NCBI RefSeq assembly: GCF_021246445.1
Contig: NZ_JAJQXW010000001.1
Coordinates: 124,001 to 188,000 of the forward strand
Direction: 5' to 3'
Source: Rhabdothermincola salaria
Lineage (GTDB): Bacteria; Actinomycetota; Acidimicrobiia; Acidimicrobiales; Acidimicrobilacustridaceae
DNA length: 64,000 nucleotides
Shown here one piece after another: positions 29,191 through 36,645 of the stretch. Position 1 is the stretch's first letter, and each line of letters begins with the position of its first letter. The notes beneath the pieces were generated by a model. That model ran no database searches, was not told the DNA's origin, and worked only from the letters and a program-made list of their open reading frames with translations. The translations under genes were made by a program, and so were the position numbers.

Positions 29191-29648
29191 CGCAGGGCCT
29201 CCACCCGGACGTGCACGGTGCGTTCGACGAGGGCGGAACCGGGGCCGCGCAGGGCGGCCCAGAGGAACCCGGGCGGGTGGGCGCGGACGCGCAGGGCGAC
29301 CGTCTCGGCGGTCGATCCGGACCAGTCGAGTTCGACGGTGTCGCCGAAACGCCCCAACAGCCGGCGCACCTCCGCCTCGGCCCGAACCCGGGCGTCGGCG
29401 ACGGCGCCGGGGCTCGAGTGGTCGACCCGGGCTCCAGCGACCATCCGGGCTCCCTCGTGGGCGGCTTCGGTCACCACCGATCGCGTGTACAGGCCCACGA
29501 GGGTCTGCACCGCGAACAAGAGCAGGGCGAGGAAGACCAGCAGCCCGCTGATGGCCCCGATCAAGCCCGCCCCCCGATCGGTGGTGCCCCCCACCGGGAT
29601 GGCCCGGCCAGGTGGGGAGGCACCGATCGTCCAGCGGCGGCGGGTCAC
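29187..29648 (-). CDS. TadE-like protein, second copy
   Basis: 153 residues. DRGAGLIGAISGLLVFLALL starts a single membrane helix, followed by GLYTRSVVTEAAHEGARMVAG, the TadE-type stretch. The soluble domain contains repeated Ala/Arg/Glu helices and ends VHVRVEALR. Unlike the neighbour it lacks a clear glutamate at the +5 position of the prepilin-like segment. The GTG at 29648 overlaps the pilin stop in GTGA. It is one of two TadE-type genes in tandem. Confidence 0.75.
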   Translation of the reverse strand: MTRRRWTIGASPPGRAIPVGGTTDRGAGLIGAISGLLVFLALLLFAVQTLVGLYTRSVVTEAAHEGARMVAGARVDHSSPGAVADARVRAEAEVRRLLGRFGDTVELDWSGSTAETVALRVRAHPPGFLWAALRGPGSALVERTVHVRVEALR

Positions 29649-29908
29649 TCCGAGCCGATCTGCTCGATTTTGGTGTTGGTGGTCGACTCCGTGGACTTCC
29701 ACATCTGTTGGAAGCCGATCCACATGGCTGCACCGAGGAACGCCATGATCAACACGGCGATGGCCGCAGAGATCACGCCCTCCCCGAGGTCGCCTCGGGC
29801 CCGGCCGCGTGGGCGCGGGGCCAGACCGACGGCACGCGGTGGGGCGCTGTGCCGGGCGAGCAGGGCCCCATGGGCCCACTGCAGGGTTGTCAGCGGAGTG
29901 ATGGACAT
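29645..29908 (-). CDS. Flp-type pilin precursor, Rv3656c-like
   Basis: 87 residues. A basic leader of about 38 residues (RPRGRARG) precedes DLGEGVISAAIAVLIMAFLG, a single hydrophobic helix with an early glutamate, and a short polar C-terminus. This is the layout of actinobacterial Flp/Tad major pilins, cleaved by a prepilin peptidase after the glycine. No peptidase gene is in the window. There is a 45-bp gap to tadC, the only real gap in the operon, which may let the pilin be expressed at a different level. Confidence 0.75.
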   Translation of the reverse strand: MSITPLTTLQWAHGALLARHSAPPRAVGLAPRPRGRARGDLGEGVISAAIAVLIMAFLGAAMWIGFQQMWKSTESTTNTKIEQIGSE

Positions 29909-29953
29909 GACGGGACTGCCTTTCTGTCGGTACTGCTGGAGGAAGGACCGGTC

Positions 29954-30868
29954 TCAGCCGGAGGTGAACAGCTGCATGGCTTCGATGAAGGGGACGGCGA
30001 GGAACAGCACGCCGGGCAGCAAGGTGGCGACGGTGACCGGGATCCAGACCTGCTGGCCCCGGCGTTCGATCGCCTCGATGAGCTCGCGATGGACGTCCGC
30101 TCGCAGCGATCGGGCCTCCTCGGAGATCAGGTGCCCGAGGTCGGACGCCTCCCGGTTGAGGGCGAGCACGGCGACGAGGCGGTCCACCGCGGGGAGGCGG
30201 GCGACGGTCGCCCATTCGCGCAGCGCCGCCACGTCGTCGAGTCCCTGCTGGACCCGGCCGACGACGCCGCGGAGATCGTGAGCGACCGCCCCGCTGCTGC
30301 GTTGCGACAGCCGGGTGAGGGCAGCACCGAGCGAGTAGCCGGCGGACAGCAACATGCCGAGCTGTTCGCTGACGACGGGGAGCTCGAGGAAGAGGCGGTG
30401 CTGCCACGCCGCGGACGCACGGGCGAGTTGCTGCTCGACGACGAGGAAGGCGAGCAGCGGTGCACCGAGGACGGCCAGCACGACGAGTGCGACCGGTGGG
30501 CGGACCGCGGCGACGAGCACCACGACGAGGCCGAAGGCCCCGACGACCCAGCCCAGCTGTCGGAGGCGGAAGGCGGTGGGATCGAGGGGGGAGTGGACGC
30601 GTCGGAGTCGCAGGCTCAGCTCCTCGGACACCCCGAAGAGGCGAGCCAGCGTGGCGCCACCCGAACGAGCCAGAGGCCCGAGCACGTCGACGACGGAGTG
30701 GGCCCAGCCGCCCGGCGAGCGAAGTGCCCGGTTCGGTCCCGCCGCGCCGGGCACGTAGGGCCGCAGTCGCTCGGCGAGGGAGACGCGGCGGAACCAGCGG
30801 TGGTTCGACAGCAGCAGCGCCGTGCCGATCCATGTGGCGAGGGCGGCGGGGACGACGAGCCGCGTCAT
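29954..30868 (-). CDS. tadC: Tad pilus inner-membrane protein TadC
   Basis: 304 residues, GspF-domain platform protein. Hydrophobic segments occur at the N-terminus (LVVPAALATWIGTALLL), near 115-155 and at the C-terminus (TVATLLPGVLFLAVPFIEAM). The cytoplasmic GspF segment includes LPVVSEQLGMLLSAGYSLGAAL and SDLGHLISEEARSLRADVHRE. The ATG at 30868 overlaps the tadB stop by 4 bp. With TadB it forms the membrane platform on which the CpaF ATPase acts. Confidence 0.85.
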   Translation of the reverse strand: MTRLVVPAALATWIGTALLLSNHRWFRRVSLAERLRPYVPGAAGPNRALRSPGGWAHSVVDVLGPLARSGGATLARLFGVSEELSLRLRRVHSPLDPTAFRLRQLGWVVGAFGLVVVLVAAVRPPVALVVLAVLGAPLLAFLVVEQQLARASAAWQHRLFLELPVVSEQLGMLLSAGYSLGAALTRLSQRSSGAVAHDLRGVVGRVQQGLDDVAALREWATVARLPAVDRLVAVLALNREASDLGHLISEEARSLRADVHRELIEAIERRGQQVWIPVTVATLLPGVLFLAVPFIEAMQLFTSG

Positions 30869-31755
30869 CGGGCGAACACCCGGTCCTGTTCGGGCAGTCG
30901 CAGGATGCGACCAGCCCATGCCCAGCAGGCGGCGACCATGCCGATGGCCACCAGCACCGCCACCTGGCCGAGCGGCGTCTGGTAGGCCGACCGGCCGTTG
31001 CCCACCGAGAGGCCCGCCGCGGCCATGCCCAGCGGGACGAGGAGCACGAAGCGACGAGCGAAGCGGACCCCGGCCTGGCGCGCCCGGGCGTCCTTGCGGA
31101 AGCGGGCGTCCTGGCGGCGGTCCTCGGCGAGGTCGGCCAGGCGCCGGTCGACGTCGGTGCCACCGAGCTCGTGGGCGATGAGGAGGGTCTCGCAGGTGGC
31201 GTCGCAGGTGGGATCGGCGAGCTGGTCGCGGAGCACGTGCAGGGTGCGCTCGAAGTCGGTGGTCAACAGCCACTCGCGGTGGGCGGCGGCGAAGGCAGGA
31301 CGGAGCTCGACCGGTCCCGCGGCGCCGACGTCGAACAGCGCCTGGGGGATGGAACGCCCTGCCGACGACGTCATGATGCGCAGCTCCTCGATGAGGCGAG
31401 GCCACGCGTCCTGGGCCACGGCCCGGGCGGCCTGACGGCGCTGCCGGTAGGCGGCGACGGGGAACGAGGCGGCGAAGGTGCCGAACACCAGAGCAGGAAG
31501 GGGGGCTCCGAAGAGCACCAGGGCCAGCGCCGATCCCAGGACGAAGACGACGCCGATGACGGCGGCGAACTCGCCGAGCGCGACGTGGCCGAGACCGGCC
31601 TGGGTCAGCCACTCTCGGCCGCGATGCCCGAGCGGAGGTCGCTCCCGGCGTGGCCCCCGGGGTCCGGGGCCGACGCCGTTCCAACCGAGGATGACGGCGG
31701 TGTAGAGCAGGTAGGCGCCGTAGGCGGCGGCGACCGCGAGGACGGCGGCGGTCAT
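30865..31755 (-). CDS. tadB: Tad pilus inner-membrane protein TadB
   Basis: 296 residues with a GspF domain between two pairs of membrane segments. WPRLIEELRIMTSSAGRSIPQAL and HELGGTDVDRRLADLAEDRR are the two halves of the conserved platform motif. The ATG at 31755 overlaps the cpaF stop by 4 bp. Confidence 0.85.
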   Translation of the reverse strand: MTAAVLAVAAAYGAYLLYTAVILGWNGVGPGPRGPRRERPPLGHRGREWLTQAGLGHVALGEFAAVIGVVFVLGSALALVLFGAPLPALVFGTFAASFPVAAYRQRRQAARAVAQDAWPRLIEELRIMTSSAGRSIPQALFDVGAAGPVELRPAFAAAHREWLLTTDFERTLHVLRDQLADPTCDATCETLLIAHELGGTDVDRRLADLAEDRRQDARFRKDARARQAGVRFARRFVLLVPLGMAAAGLSVGNGRSAYQTPLGQVAVLVAIGMVAACWAWAGRILRLPEQDRVFAR

Positions 31756-33095
31756 CGATCCCTGCCCGATGGGCTGGTGCCGGTGGCGGCGAGGGTGGCG
31801 CGCAGGTCTCGGCCGATGGCGTCGAAGGCGGCCGTGGCTCGTACGGGGACGTTGCCCGACCAGTGCAGGGAGCTGTCGTGGCCGTGTCGGCTGAACACGT
31901 CGGTGGTGGTGAAGGCCACGGCGTCGACACCGGCAGCATGGTCCTCGACGGCGACGACCTCACGCACGCGCGGTCCGTCAGGTCCCCTCTCGCTGAACAC
32001 GACGAGGTCGACGGCTTCGGAGACGAGGGCGGTGAGCGCGCTGTGGGGGAGGTTCCTCGAGGCGTCCGACAGCTGTGCGAGGAATCGGAGACGAGAGAGG
32101 GCCTGGCGGGCGTTGCCGGCGTGGATGGTGGTGAAGCCCTTCACGCCGGACGAGAGGGTGAGCAACAGCGGGAGGGCCTCCCGGTCCCGCACTTCGCCGA
32201 CGATGGCGACGTCGGGTGCCATGCGGAGGAACCCCGAGACCAGCCGGCGGAGGTCGATCTCCGGACGGTCGGCCCGACCCGGTCTGGTCTGCATCTGCGC
32301 CACGTTCGGCAGGGGCGCGTCGACCTCGAAGACCTCCTCCGCGATGACCACCCGTCGAGAGGGGTCGAGCTCCCCGATGCAGCACGACAGCAGCGTGGTC
32401 TTGCCCGAGCCGGGCGCCCCGGCGAACACGATGGAGAGCCCGGCGCGGACGGACGTGGCCAGGAAGTCAGCCACCTCGGCGTCGAGGGTGTCGTTCTCCA
32501 CCAGCTCGGCGAGCGTCGTGAACGGCACGCCGGTGAAGCGACGGATGTTGACCATGACGTGGCCGCCACGGCTGAGGTCGCCGTGGACGATGTGGAGGCG
32601 GGACCCGTCGTCGAGCTGTGCGTCCTGGAGGCCCTCGGTCGGATCGAGCTTGCGGTGGCTGGACGAAGACTCGTCGAGCAACTTGGTGAGGGTGCGGACC
32701 ACGTGGTCGTCGTCGTGGAACGACTCGTGGTGGTAGCCGGAGGTCCCGCCGTGGCGCTTGACGAAGATCGAGTCCGGGGAGTTGATCTCGATCTCCCACA
32801 CCTCTGGATCCCCGAGGAGCTCGGTGAGGGGTCCCTGGAGGGCGAGGTTGCGCCAGGCCCGCTCGGCCACCAGCTCGGGGTTGGCCAGCCCATGGGAGCG
32901 TCGGCCGCGCCGCACGTCGTCGTCCCACCGGGCCAGCTCTTCGTCGATCAGGCGGCGCAGCCCCGCTCGCCCGGCCTCGCTCGACATGTCCAGATCGGCC
33001 TCCTTGGCTCGTTCCTGGACCGCTTGCTCGATGGCGACGAGGGGTGGCTCGGTGTCGTCGGCGGTCTGCCTCGGCGTCCTCGTGGTGGTGCTCAT
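31752..33095 (-). CDS. cpaF: CpaF/TadA secretion ATPase
   Basis: 447 residues, hexameric type II/IV secretion ATPase driving Flp pilus assembly at the inner face of the membrane. The N-terminal domain includes LLGDPEVWEIEINSPDSIFV. Walker A GAPGSGKTT lies at 226-234, the Asp box around VVIAEEVFEVD, Walker B FLRMAPDVAIVGEVRDREA and the His box GFTTIHAGNARQAL. All motor motifs are intact. ATG start overlapping the upstream gene by 4 bp. Confidence 0.92.
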   Translation of the reverse strand: MSTTTRTPRQTADDTEPPLVAIEQAVQERAKEADLDMSSEAGRAGLRRLIDEELARWDDDVRRGRRSHGLANPELVAERAWRNLALQGPLTELLGDPEVWEIEINSPDSIFVKRHGGTSGYHHESFHDDDHVVRTLTKLLDESSSSHRKLDPTEGLQDAQLDDGSRLHIVHGDLSRGGHVMVNIRRFTGVPFTTLAELVENDTLDAEVADFLATSVRAGLSIVFAGAPGSGKTTLLSCCIGELDPSRRVVIAEEVFEVDAPLPNVAQMQTRPGRADRPEIDLRRLVSGFLRMAPDVAIVGEVRDREALPLLLTLSSGVKGFTTIHAGNARQALSRLRFLAQLSDASRNLPHSALTALVSEAVDLVVFSERGPDGPRVREVVAVEDHAAGVDAVAFTTTDVFSRHGHDSSLHWSGNVPVRATAAFDAIGRDLRATLAATGTSPSGRDR

Positions 33096-34387
33096 GCCGT
33101 CATCCCTTCGCCGAGCGATCCGGGTCGGATGGGCACGGGGACCTCGAGGCCGCCTTCGGCGCCCGCCGGTTCCATGCTCCGCAGCAGGGCGCTCACTGCG
33201 GCCCCCAGCGGGTCGACGAGCGGGCCGGGCAAGGGCGCGCCATCTCGCTGCAGGGAGTCCAGGTCCTTGCGGTGGGCGACGAAGAGCGGCGACGTGGTCA
33301 GGGCGGACCCGGCCGGTCCGGCGAGCTCGGCGACGGCCCGGCTCACGTCGGCTCGGCTGCGCGCCGATCGGGGCGCCTGGGTGATGACGGGCACGAGTCG
33401 CGGCGCCTCCACGCCGTGCTCGAGGAGGTGGCCGACCGTACGCACCAGTCGGTGGAGGCCGGTCACGGAGGCCCTGGCCGACACCAGGACGAGGTCTGCG
33501 ATCCTCGTCAGGTGACGAGCCAGCACGTTGCGGTCCTCGACATCGGTGGAGCCGGTGAGCGCCAACCCTTCGACGTCGTCGTCGACATCGGCGACCGTCA
33601 CCGAGTAGCTGCGCCGCAGGGCGGTGAACGCAGCCTCGACGGCTCGGGGCCGCAGGACTGTCCAGTCGCGGTGTCGACGCAGGCCCAGGACGAGGTCGTA
33701 CCCGTGCTCGGCGCAGTGCCAGGTCAAGGCACGGACCTGTTCGGGGTCGAGCTCACCGGTGCGGTGGGCCTCGACCAACTCCTGGAGGCCGGGCACGACG
33801 TCGCCGGTGTCGTGCAGCAACGCCTGGGAGGCGTCGAGCGCGGCGTCGACGAGGGCCACCCGCCCGCCGTGGGCGGGGTCGGCGGCCAGCGCCTGGCTCA
33901 CCGCGGCGGCGACGGTGGAGGCGCCGGTCCCGCCGCCGCCGGTCACGGCCACCAGCCGGCCCTCCCACGCGCCGCCGAGGGTCGGTCCGACGAGGTCTGA
34001 TCCCGACGTCGCCGGCCGGTCGAGCGACGGCGCGGCGGCTCGGAGCACGTCGAGCAGGGCATCGCGGTGGACGGGCTCGTCGAGCACGGCGGCGGCGCCC
34101 AGCTCGATCCAGTCGCGACGGGCGTAGCCGTCGGTGATGACGATCGTGGCGCACCCGATCTGTCGGGCCTCGTCGATGAGATCTCGCTCGAGTCCGGGGA
34201 CGGACTGGTCGAGGAGGAGCGCCGACCACGCTCGGCCCGTCGTCAGCCGGGCACGGACCTCCTCGACGGAGACGCACCTGACGAAGTCGGCGGGGAGCGC
34301 AGCCGAGTTCGCCCAGCGGCCCACCTCCGTGAACCACCCGGCTCGGGGCCGGGCCACGCCCAGGAGGACATAGTGCTCGGACGTCAT
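33092..34387 (-). CDS. CpaE/Ssd-like MinD-family protein with degenerate P-loop
   Basis: 431 residues. The first roughly 120 form a receiver-like domain (LLLDQSVPGLERDLIDEA, ITDGYARRDW). From about 140 there is a MinD/ParA-type fold whose deviant Walker A reads VTGGGGTGAST (148-158). Both lysines of the KGGxGK[ST] consensus are replaced by Gly and Ala. This resembles the actinobacterial Ssd branch (Rv3660c), which sits at the same position of the Tad locus and has been linked to septum-site control. ATP binding is therefore doubtful. 4-bp overlaps on both sides. Confidence 0.8.
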   Translation of the reverse strand: MTSEHYVLLGVARPRAGWFTEVGRWANSAALPADFVRCVSVEEVRARLTTGRAWSALLLDQSVPGLERDLIDEARQIGCATIVITDGYARRDWIELGAAAVLDEPVHRDALLDVLRAAAPSLDRPATSGSDLVGPTLGGAWEGRLVAVTGGGGTGASTVAAAVSQALAADPAHGGRVALVDAALDASQALLHDTGDVVPGLQELVEAHRTGELDPEQVRALTWHCAEHGYDLVLGLRRHRDWTVLRPRAVEAAFTALRRSYSVTVADVDDDVEGLALTGSTDVEDRNVLARHLTRIADLVLVSARASVTGLHRLVRTVGHLLEHGVEAPRLVPVITQAPRSARSRADVSRAVAELAGPAGSALTTSPLFVAHRKDLDSLQRDGAPLPGPLVDPLGAAVSALLRSMEPAGAEGGLEVPVPIRPGSLGEGMTA

Positions 34388-35178
34388 CGCCCACCGCCGT
34401 CGCCGACCGCCCCAGAGGGTGTGGCGGCCCGGGTGGGAGACTCGGTTCGGTCCCGGGATCCTTCGACCCCGGTGACGCCTGTCGATCGCACCACCGTGAG
34501 CTCGGCGACCTGCGCCGCATGGGCGGCCTCGAGGACCTGATCGGGGGTGTCCAGGGCGATGGTGAGGACGAGCCCGCCACCAGCGAGGGCGCTGCGGCCG
34601 GCATCCTGCACGCCGATGACCGGCGCCCCCCGGGCCAGGACCGTGGTGTAGGCGCCGGGTCCCGACCCGTGGGTGGCGAAGAGGTCGACCGTCTCACCGG
34701 CGCGCAACCCCCCGCCGACGGCTCGATCCGGGGCGATCGGGAACGAGAACTCGTGGGCCGGTGGCCGATCGGCATCGCCGGCCAGCACGGCGCTGCGTTG
34801 CACGAGGTCGTCGCTCTCGAGCGGGGTGAGCGTGACCGAACCGACCACGTCGTCGACGGTGGCGAAGGAACCGGTCGCCGTGCCCTCCGGGAGGTCGATC
34901 TCGACGATGGCGAGGTCGGATGCGGTGAGCACGTGGCCCGAGGGGACCGAGCTGGTCACCTTGACGGCATGGCCGCTGGGTCCGGTGCTGGCGCCGGCGT
35001 AGGCCGTGAAGACGGCCAGCGCCGAGGCGGTGACGAGGAGGGCTCCGATCACCGCTCGACCGCTCGGGAGGCCTCGGTTCGCACGCGTCGGGCGGCGTGG
35101 GCTCGTGTCGTCGTCGTGGGGCTCGGACTGCCGCGAGGGCGTGCGAGGTCCGAGCCCCGGGAAGGGGCTTCTTGCCAT
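34384..35178 (-). CDS. SAF-domain protein, CpaB/RcpC-like
   Basis: 264 residues. A basic, Pro-rich cytoplasmic tail of about 45 residues is followed by one helix (AVIGALLVTASALAVFTAYAG) and a SAF domain (VPSGHVLTASDLAIVEIDLPEG, VGSVTLTPLESDDLVQRS), the layout of CpaB/RcpC pilus assembly proteins. It is the first gene of the operon, absent from the mycobacterial Rv3660c-3654c set. The ATG at 35178 has GGAGA 9 bp upstream and a promoter about 60 bp away. Confidence 0.8.
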   Translation of the reverse strand: MARSPFPGLGPRTPSRQSEPHDDDTSPRRPTRANRGLPSGRAVIGALLVTASALAVFTAYAGASTGPSGHAVKVTSSVPSGHVLTASDLAIVEIDLPEGTATGSFATVDDVVGSVTLTPLESDDLVQRSAVLAGDADRPPAHEFSFPIAPDRAVGGGLRAGETVDLFATHGSGPGAYTTVLARGAPVIGVQDAGRSALAGGGLVLTIALDTPDQVLEAAHAAQVAELTVVRSTGVTGVEGSRDRTESPTRAATPSGAVGDGGGR

Positions 35179-35235
35179 GTCGTCGTCTCCAGGTCTCGCC
35201 GTCGGGCGACGCTCGTGGCGTCCGCCGATCGCTGC

Positions 35236-35264
35236 ACCGTACGAAGTCGTTCGCCGCGACACAA
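35236..35264 (-). promoter_or_regulatory. Promoter of the Tad operon
   Basis: On the minus strand TTGTGT (35264-35259), a 17-bp spacer and TACGGT (35241-35236) form a sigma-70-type promoter. The predicted leader is about 50 nt with GGAGA before the ATG at 35178. It is the only place in the window where I see both elements well spaced. Confidence 0.55.
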
Positions 35265-35274
35265 GGGAGCCCCC

Positions 35275-35289
35275 ACCACCGTGGGTGGT
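35275..35289. promoter_or_regulatory. Inverted repeat ACCACC-GTG-GGTGGT upstream of the Tad promoter
   Basis: Perfect 6-3-6 inverted repeat 10 bp upstream of the -35. This is a position typical for activator binding. The adjacent HTH gene is a candidate binder. Confidence 0.4.
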
Positions 35290-35352
35290 CGAATGGGACC
35301 CTGAAGAGCACGGAAGCTCAACGAAATGCACTCAGATCCGGAGTGGTCTGGC

Positions 35353-35358
35353 TAAAAT
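35353..35358 (+). promoter_or_regulatory. -10 hexamer TAAAAT
   Basis: TAAAAT ends 7 bp before the ATG at 35366 and overlaps the alternative ATG at 35357, so it favours the later start and a leaderless mRNA. Confidence 0.5.
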
Positions 35359-35365
35359 GAGCCAT

Positions 35366-35581
35366 ATGGCCCCCACCCCGATCGAGTGGATGAAGAGCGG
35401 CGAGGCAGCCGACTACCTCGGCATCACCACTCGCACCCTCTACAAGTTCATCGACGAGGGAAAGTTGCCCGGCTATCGGGTTGGCCGCGTCATCCGACTC
35501 AAGGCCTCCGACGTCGAGGCGTTCGTGGAGACGCTGCGCATCGAGCCAGGAACGCTGGAACACCTCCATCCCGAGGTCTGA
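35366..35581 (+). CDS. Small excisionase/BldC-like HTH protein
   Basis: 71 residues. WMKSGEAADYLGITTRTLYKFIDEGKLPGYRVGRVIRLKASDVEAFVE is the complete MerR-type winged HTH shared by excisionase-family and BldC-like proteins; I show it as SGEAADYLGITTRTLYKF and GKLPGYRVGRVIRLKASDV. There is no effector domain. It is divergent from the Tad operon (start codons about 190 bp apart) and could regulate it, as BldC-like proteins regulate development in other actinobacteria. No integrase is near, so a phage excisionase role is unlikely. ATG 35357 would add three residues but overlaps the -10. Confidence 0.8.
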   Translation: MAPTPIEWMKSGEAADYLGITTRTLYKFIDEGKLPGYRVGRVIRLKASDVEAFVETLRIEPGTLEHLHPEV

Positions 35582-35585
35582 TCCC

Positions 35586-35591
35586 TATGCT
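35586..35591 (+). promoter_or_regulatory. -10 hexamer TATGCT
   Basis: TATGCT ends 6 bp before the ATG at 35598, predicting a leaderless mRNA for the cyclic-nucleotide-binding protein. Confidence 0.45.
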
Positions 35592-35597
35592 GCGCCC

Positions 35598-36020
35598 ATG
35601 ACACGGGAGAACTGGCTCACCCATCTCGCCAAGGTTCCGATGTTCTCGCGCTGCTCCAAGAAGGAGCTGCAGGAGATCGCCGGGGCCACCACGCCGGTCA
35701 CCCTGCCCCCGGGTCGAGTGCTCGTCCGCGAGGGAGACCCCGGCAGCGAGGCCTACGTGATCACCGCGGGCACCGCCTTCGTGGAGCGCAATGGTGAGCG
35801 GTTGGCCATGCTCGGACCGGGCGACGTGATCGGCGAGATGTCGCTGCTCATCCCCGGACCTCGCACCGCCACCGTCACCGCCGACACCGAACTGCAGGTG
35901 CTGGTGATGGATCGCCGCGAGTTCGGCCAGCTCGTCGAGGACATCCCCGGCTTCACCATCCAGCTGCTGCACAACCTGGCCGAGCGCATGTCCCGGCTCG
36001 ACCAGCACGCCTTCGGCTGA
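35598..36020 (+). CDS. Single-domain cyclic nucleotide-binding protein
   Basis: 140 residues made almost entirely of one cNMP-binding (Crp-like) beta-barrel: PMFSRCSKKELQEIAG, REGDPGSEAYVITAGTAFVE, then GPGDVIGEMSLLIPGPRTATV, the phosphate-binding cassette, and VMDRREFGQLVEDIPGF. The cassette has GEMSLL with PRTATV, which keeps the key Arg. There is no DNA-binding HTH and no enzyme domain, so it would act as a free sensor or partner subunit. It follows the HTH gene by 16 bp but has its own -10. Confidence 0.85.
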   Translation: MTRENWLTHLAKVPMFSRCSKKELQEIAGATTPVTLPPGRVLVREGDPGSEAYVITAGTAFVERNGERLAMLGPGDVIGEMSLLIPGPRTATVTADTELQVLVMDRREFGQLVEDIPGFTIQLLHNLAERMSRLDQHAFG

Positions 36021-36023
36021 GCT

Positions 36024-36575
36024 TCAGCCTCCGGGGCGCAGCGAGATCTCGTCGGTCGACGCCAGGCCGACGTAGGCGTGGTCTCCGTTGTCGAGGCGCA
36101 GCACCATGACGTCGGCGCCCACCTGTTGCAGCGCGCCACCGAAGGTGGCCGTGCCCGATGCCACGAGCGCCCAGTCGCCCGGCTCGGCGAGAGCCGACGC
36201 CAGCCGGACGAACCGGCTCGCCGTCGACGGCTCCGACTCGCCGGCCACGGCCGGTCCCTGCACGGTGCGGGTGGCGGCGATGGCCCCGATGCGGGCCACC
36301 AGCCACTGGCGTGTCTCCAGCGCCAGCACCACGGCGTCGGGTCCCACGAGGCGCACGTGCCCCCGGTGCTGTCGACCGGAGCGCATCACCAGGCCGACCA
36401 GCTCACCGCGCACCGCCAGCTCGGACAGCACGCCCGAGAGCGTGGCGTCCTCACCGCGTCGGGTCCGCAGGTCAGCGGCAGCTGAGCGGCTGCGAGCGGC
36501 CTCGTCCACCCGCACCTCGGCCAGCCACCGCGCCATGGCGGGGTCATCAGGTTCGGGCGATCGGACGTCGCTCAC
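36024..36575 (-). CDS. Conserved-looking protein with two Sm-like repeats, unknown function
   Basis: 183 residues. After a charged helix (ARWLAEVRVDEAARSRSAA) there are two similar segments: GELVGLVMRSGRQHRGHVRL followed by GPDAVVLALETRQWLVA, and GDWALVASGTATFGGALQQV followed by GADVMVLRLDNGDHAYVGL. Each looks like a small five-strand Sm/SH3-type barrel. I know no function. The GTG at 36575 has GAGGAGAG 7 bp upstream and is clearly better than the further ATG at 36605. Convergent with the preceding gene and divergent from phoH. Confidence 0.7.
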   Translation of the reverse strand: MSDVRSPEPDDPAMARWLAEVRVDEAARSRSAAADLRTRRGEDATLSGVLSELAVRGELVGLVMRSGRQHRGHVRLVGPDAVVLALETRQWLVARIGAIAATRTVQGPAVAGESEPSTASRFVRLASALAEPGDWALVASGTATFGGALQQVGADVMVLRLDNGDHAYVGLASTDEISLRPGG

Positions 36576-36629
36576 GGGGCTCTCCTCATGGGGTGAGCAT
36601 TCCACGACCGTTCACCGTCGTGGCGCCTC

Positions 36630-36635
36630 TACGCT
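36630..36635 (+). promoter_or_regulatory. -10 hexamer TACGCT for phoH
   Basis: TACGCT ends 10 bp before the ATG at 36646; the predicted leader is only a few nt. Confidence 0.4.
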
Positions 36636-36645
36636 GGTGGATCCC

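Noticed and set aside
35366-35581. Phage excisionase
   Set aside because: No integrase, attachment site or phage gene is nearby; the HTH type is shared with BldC-like chromosomal regulators.
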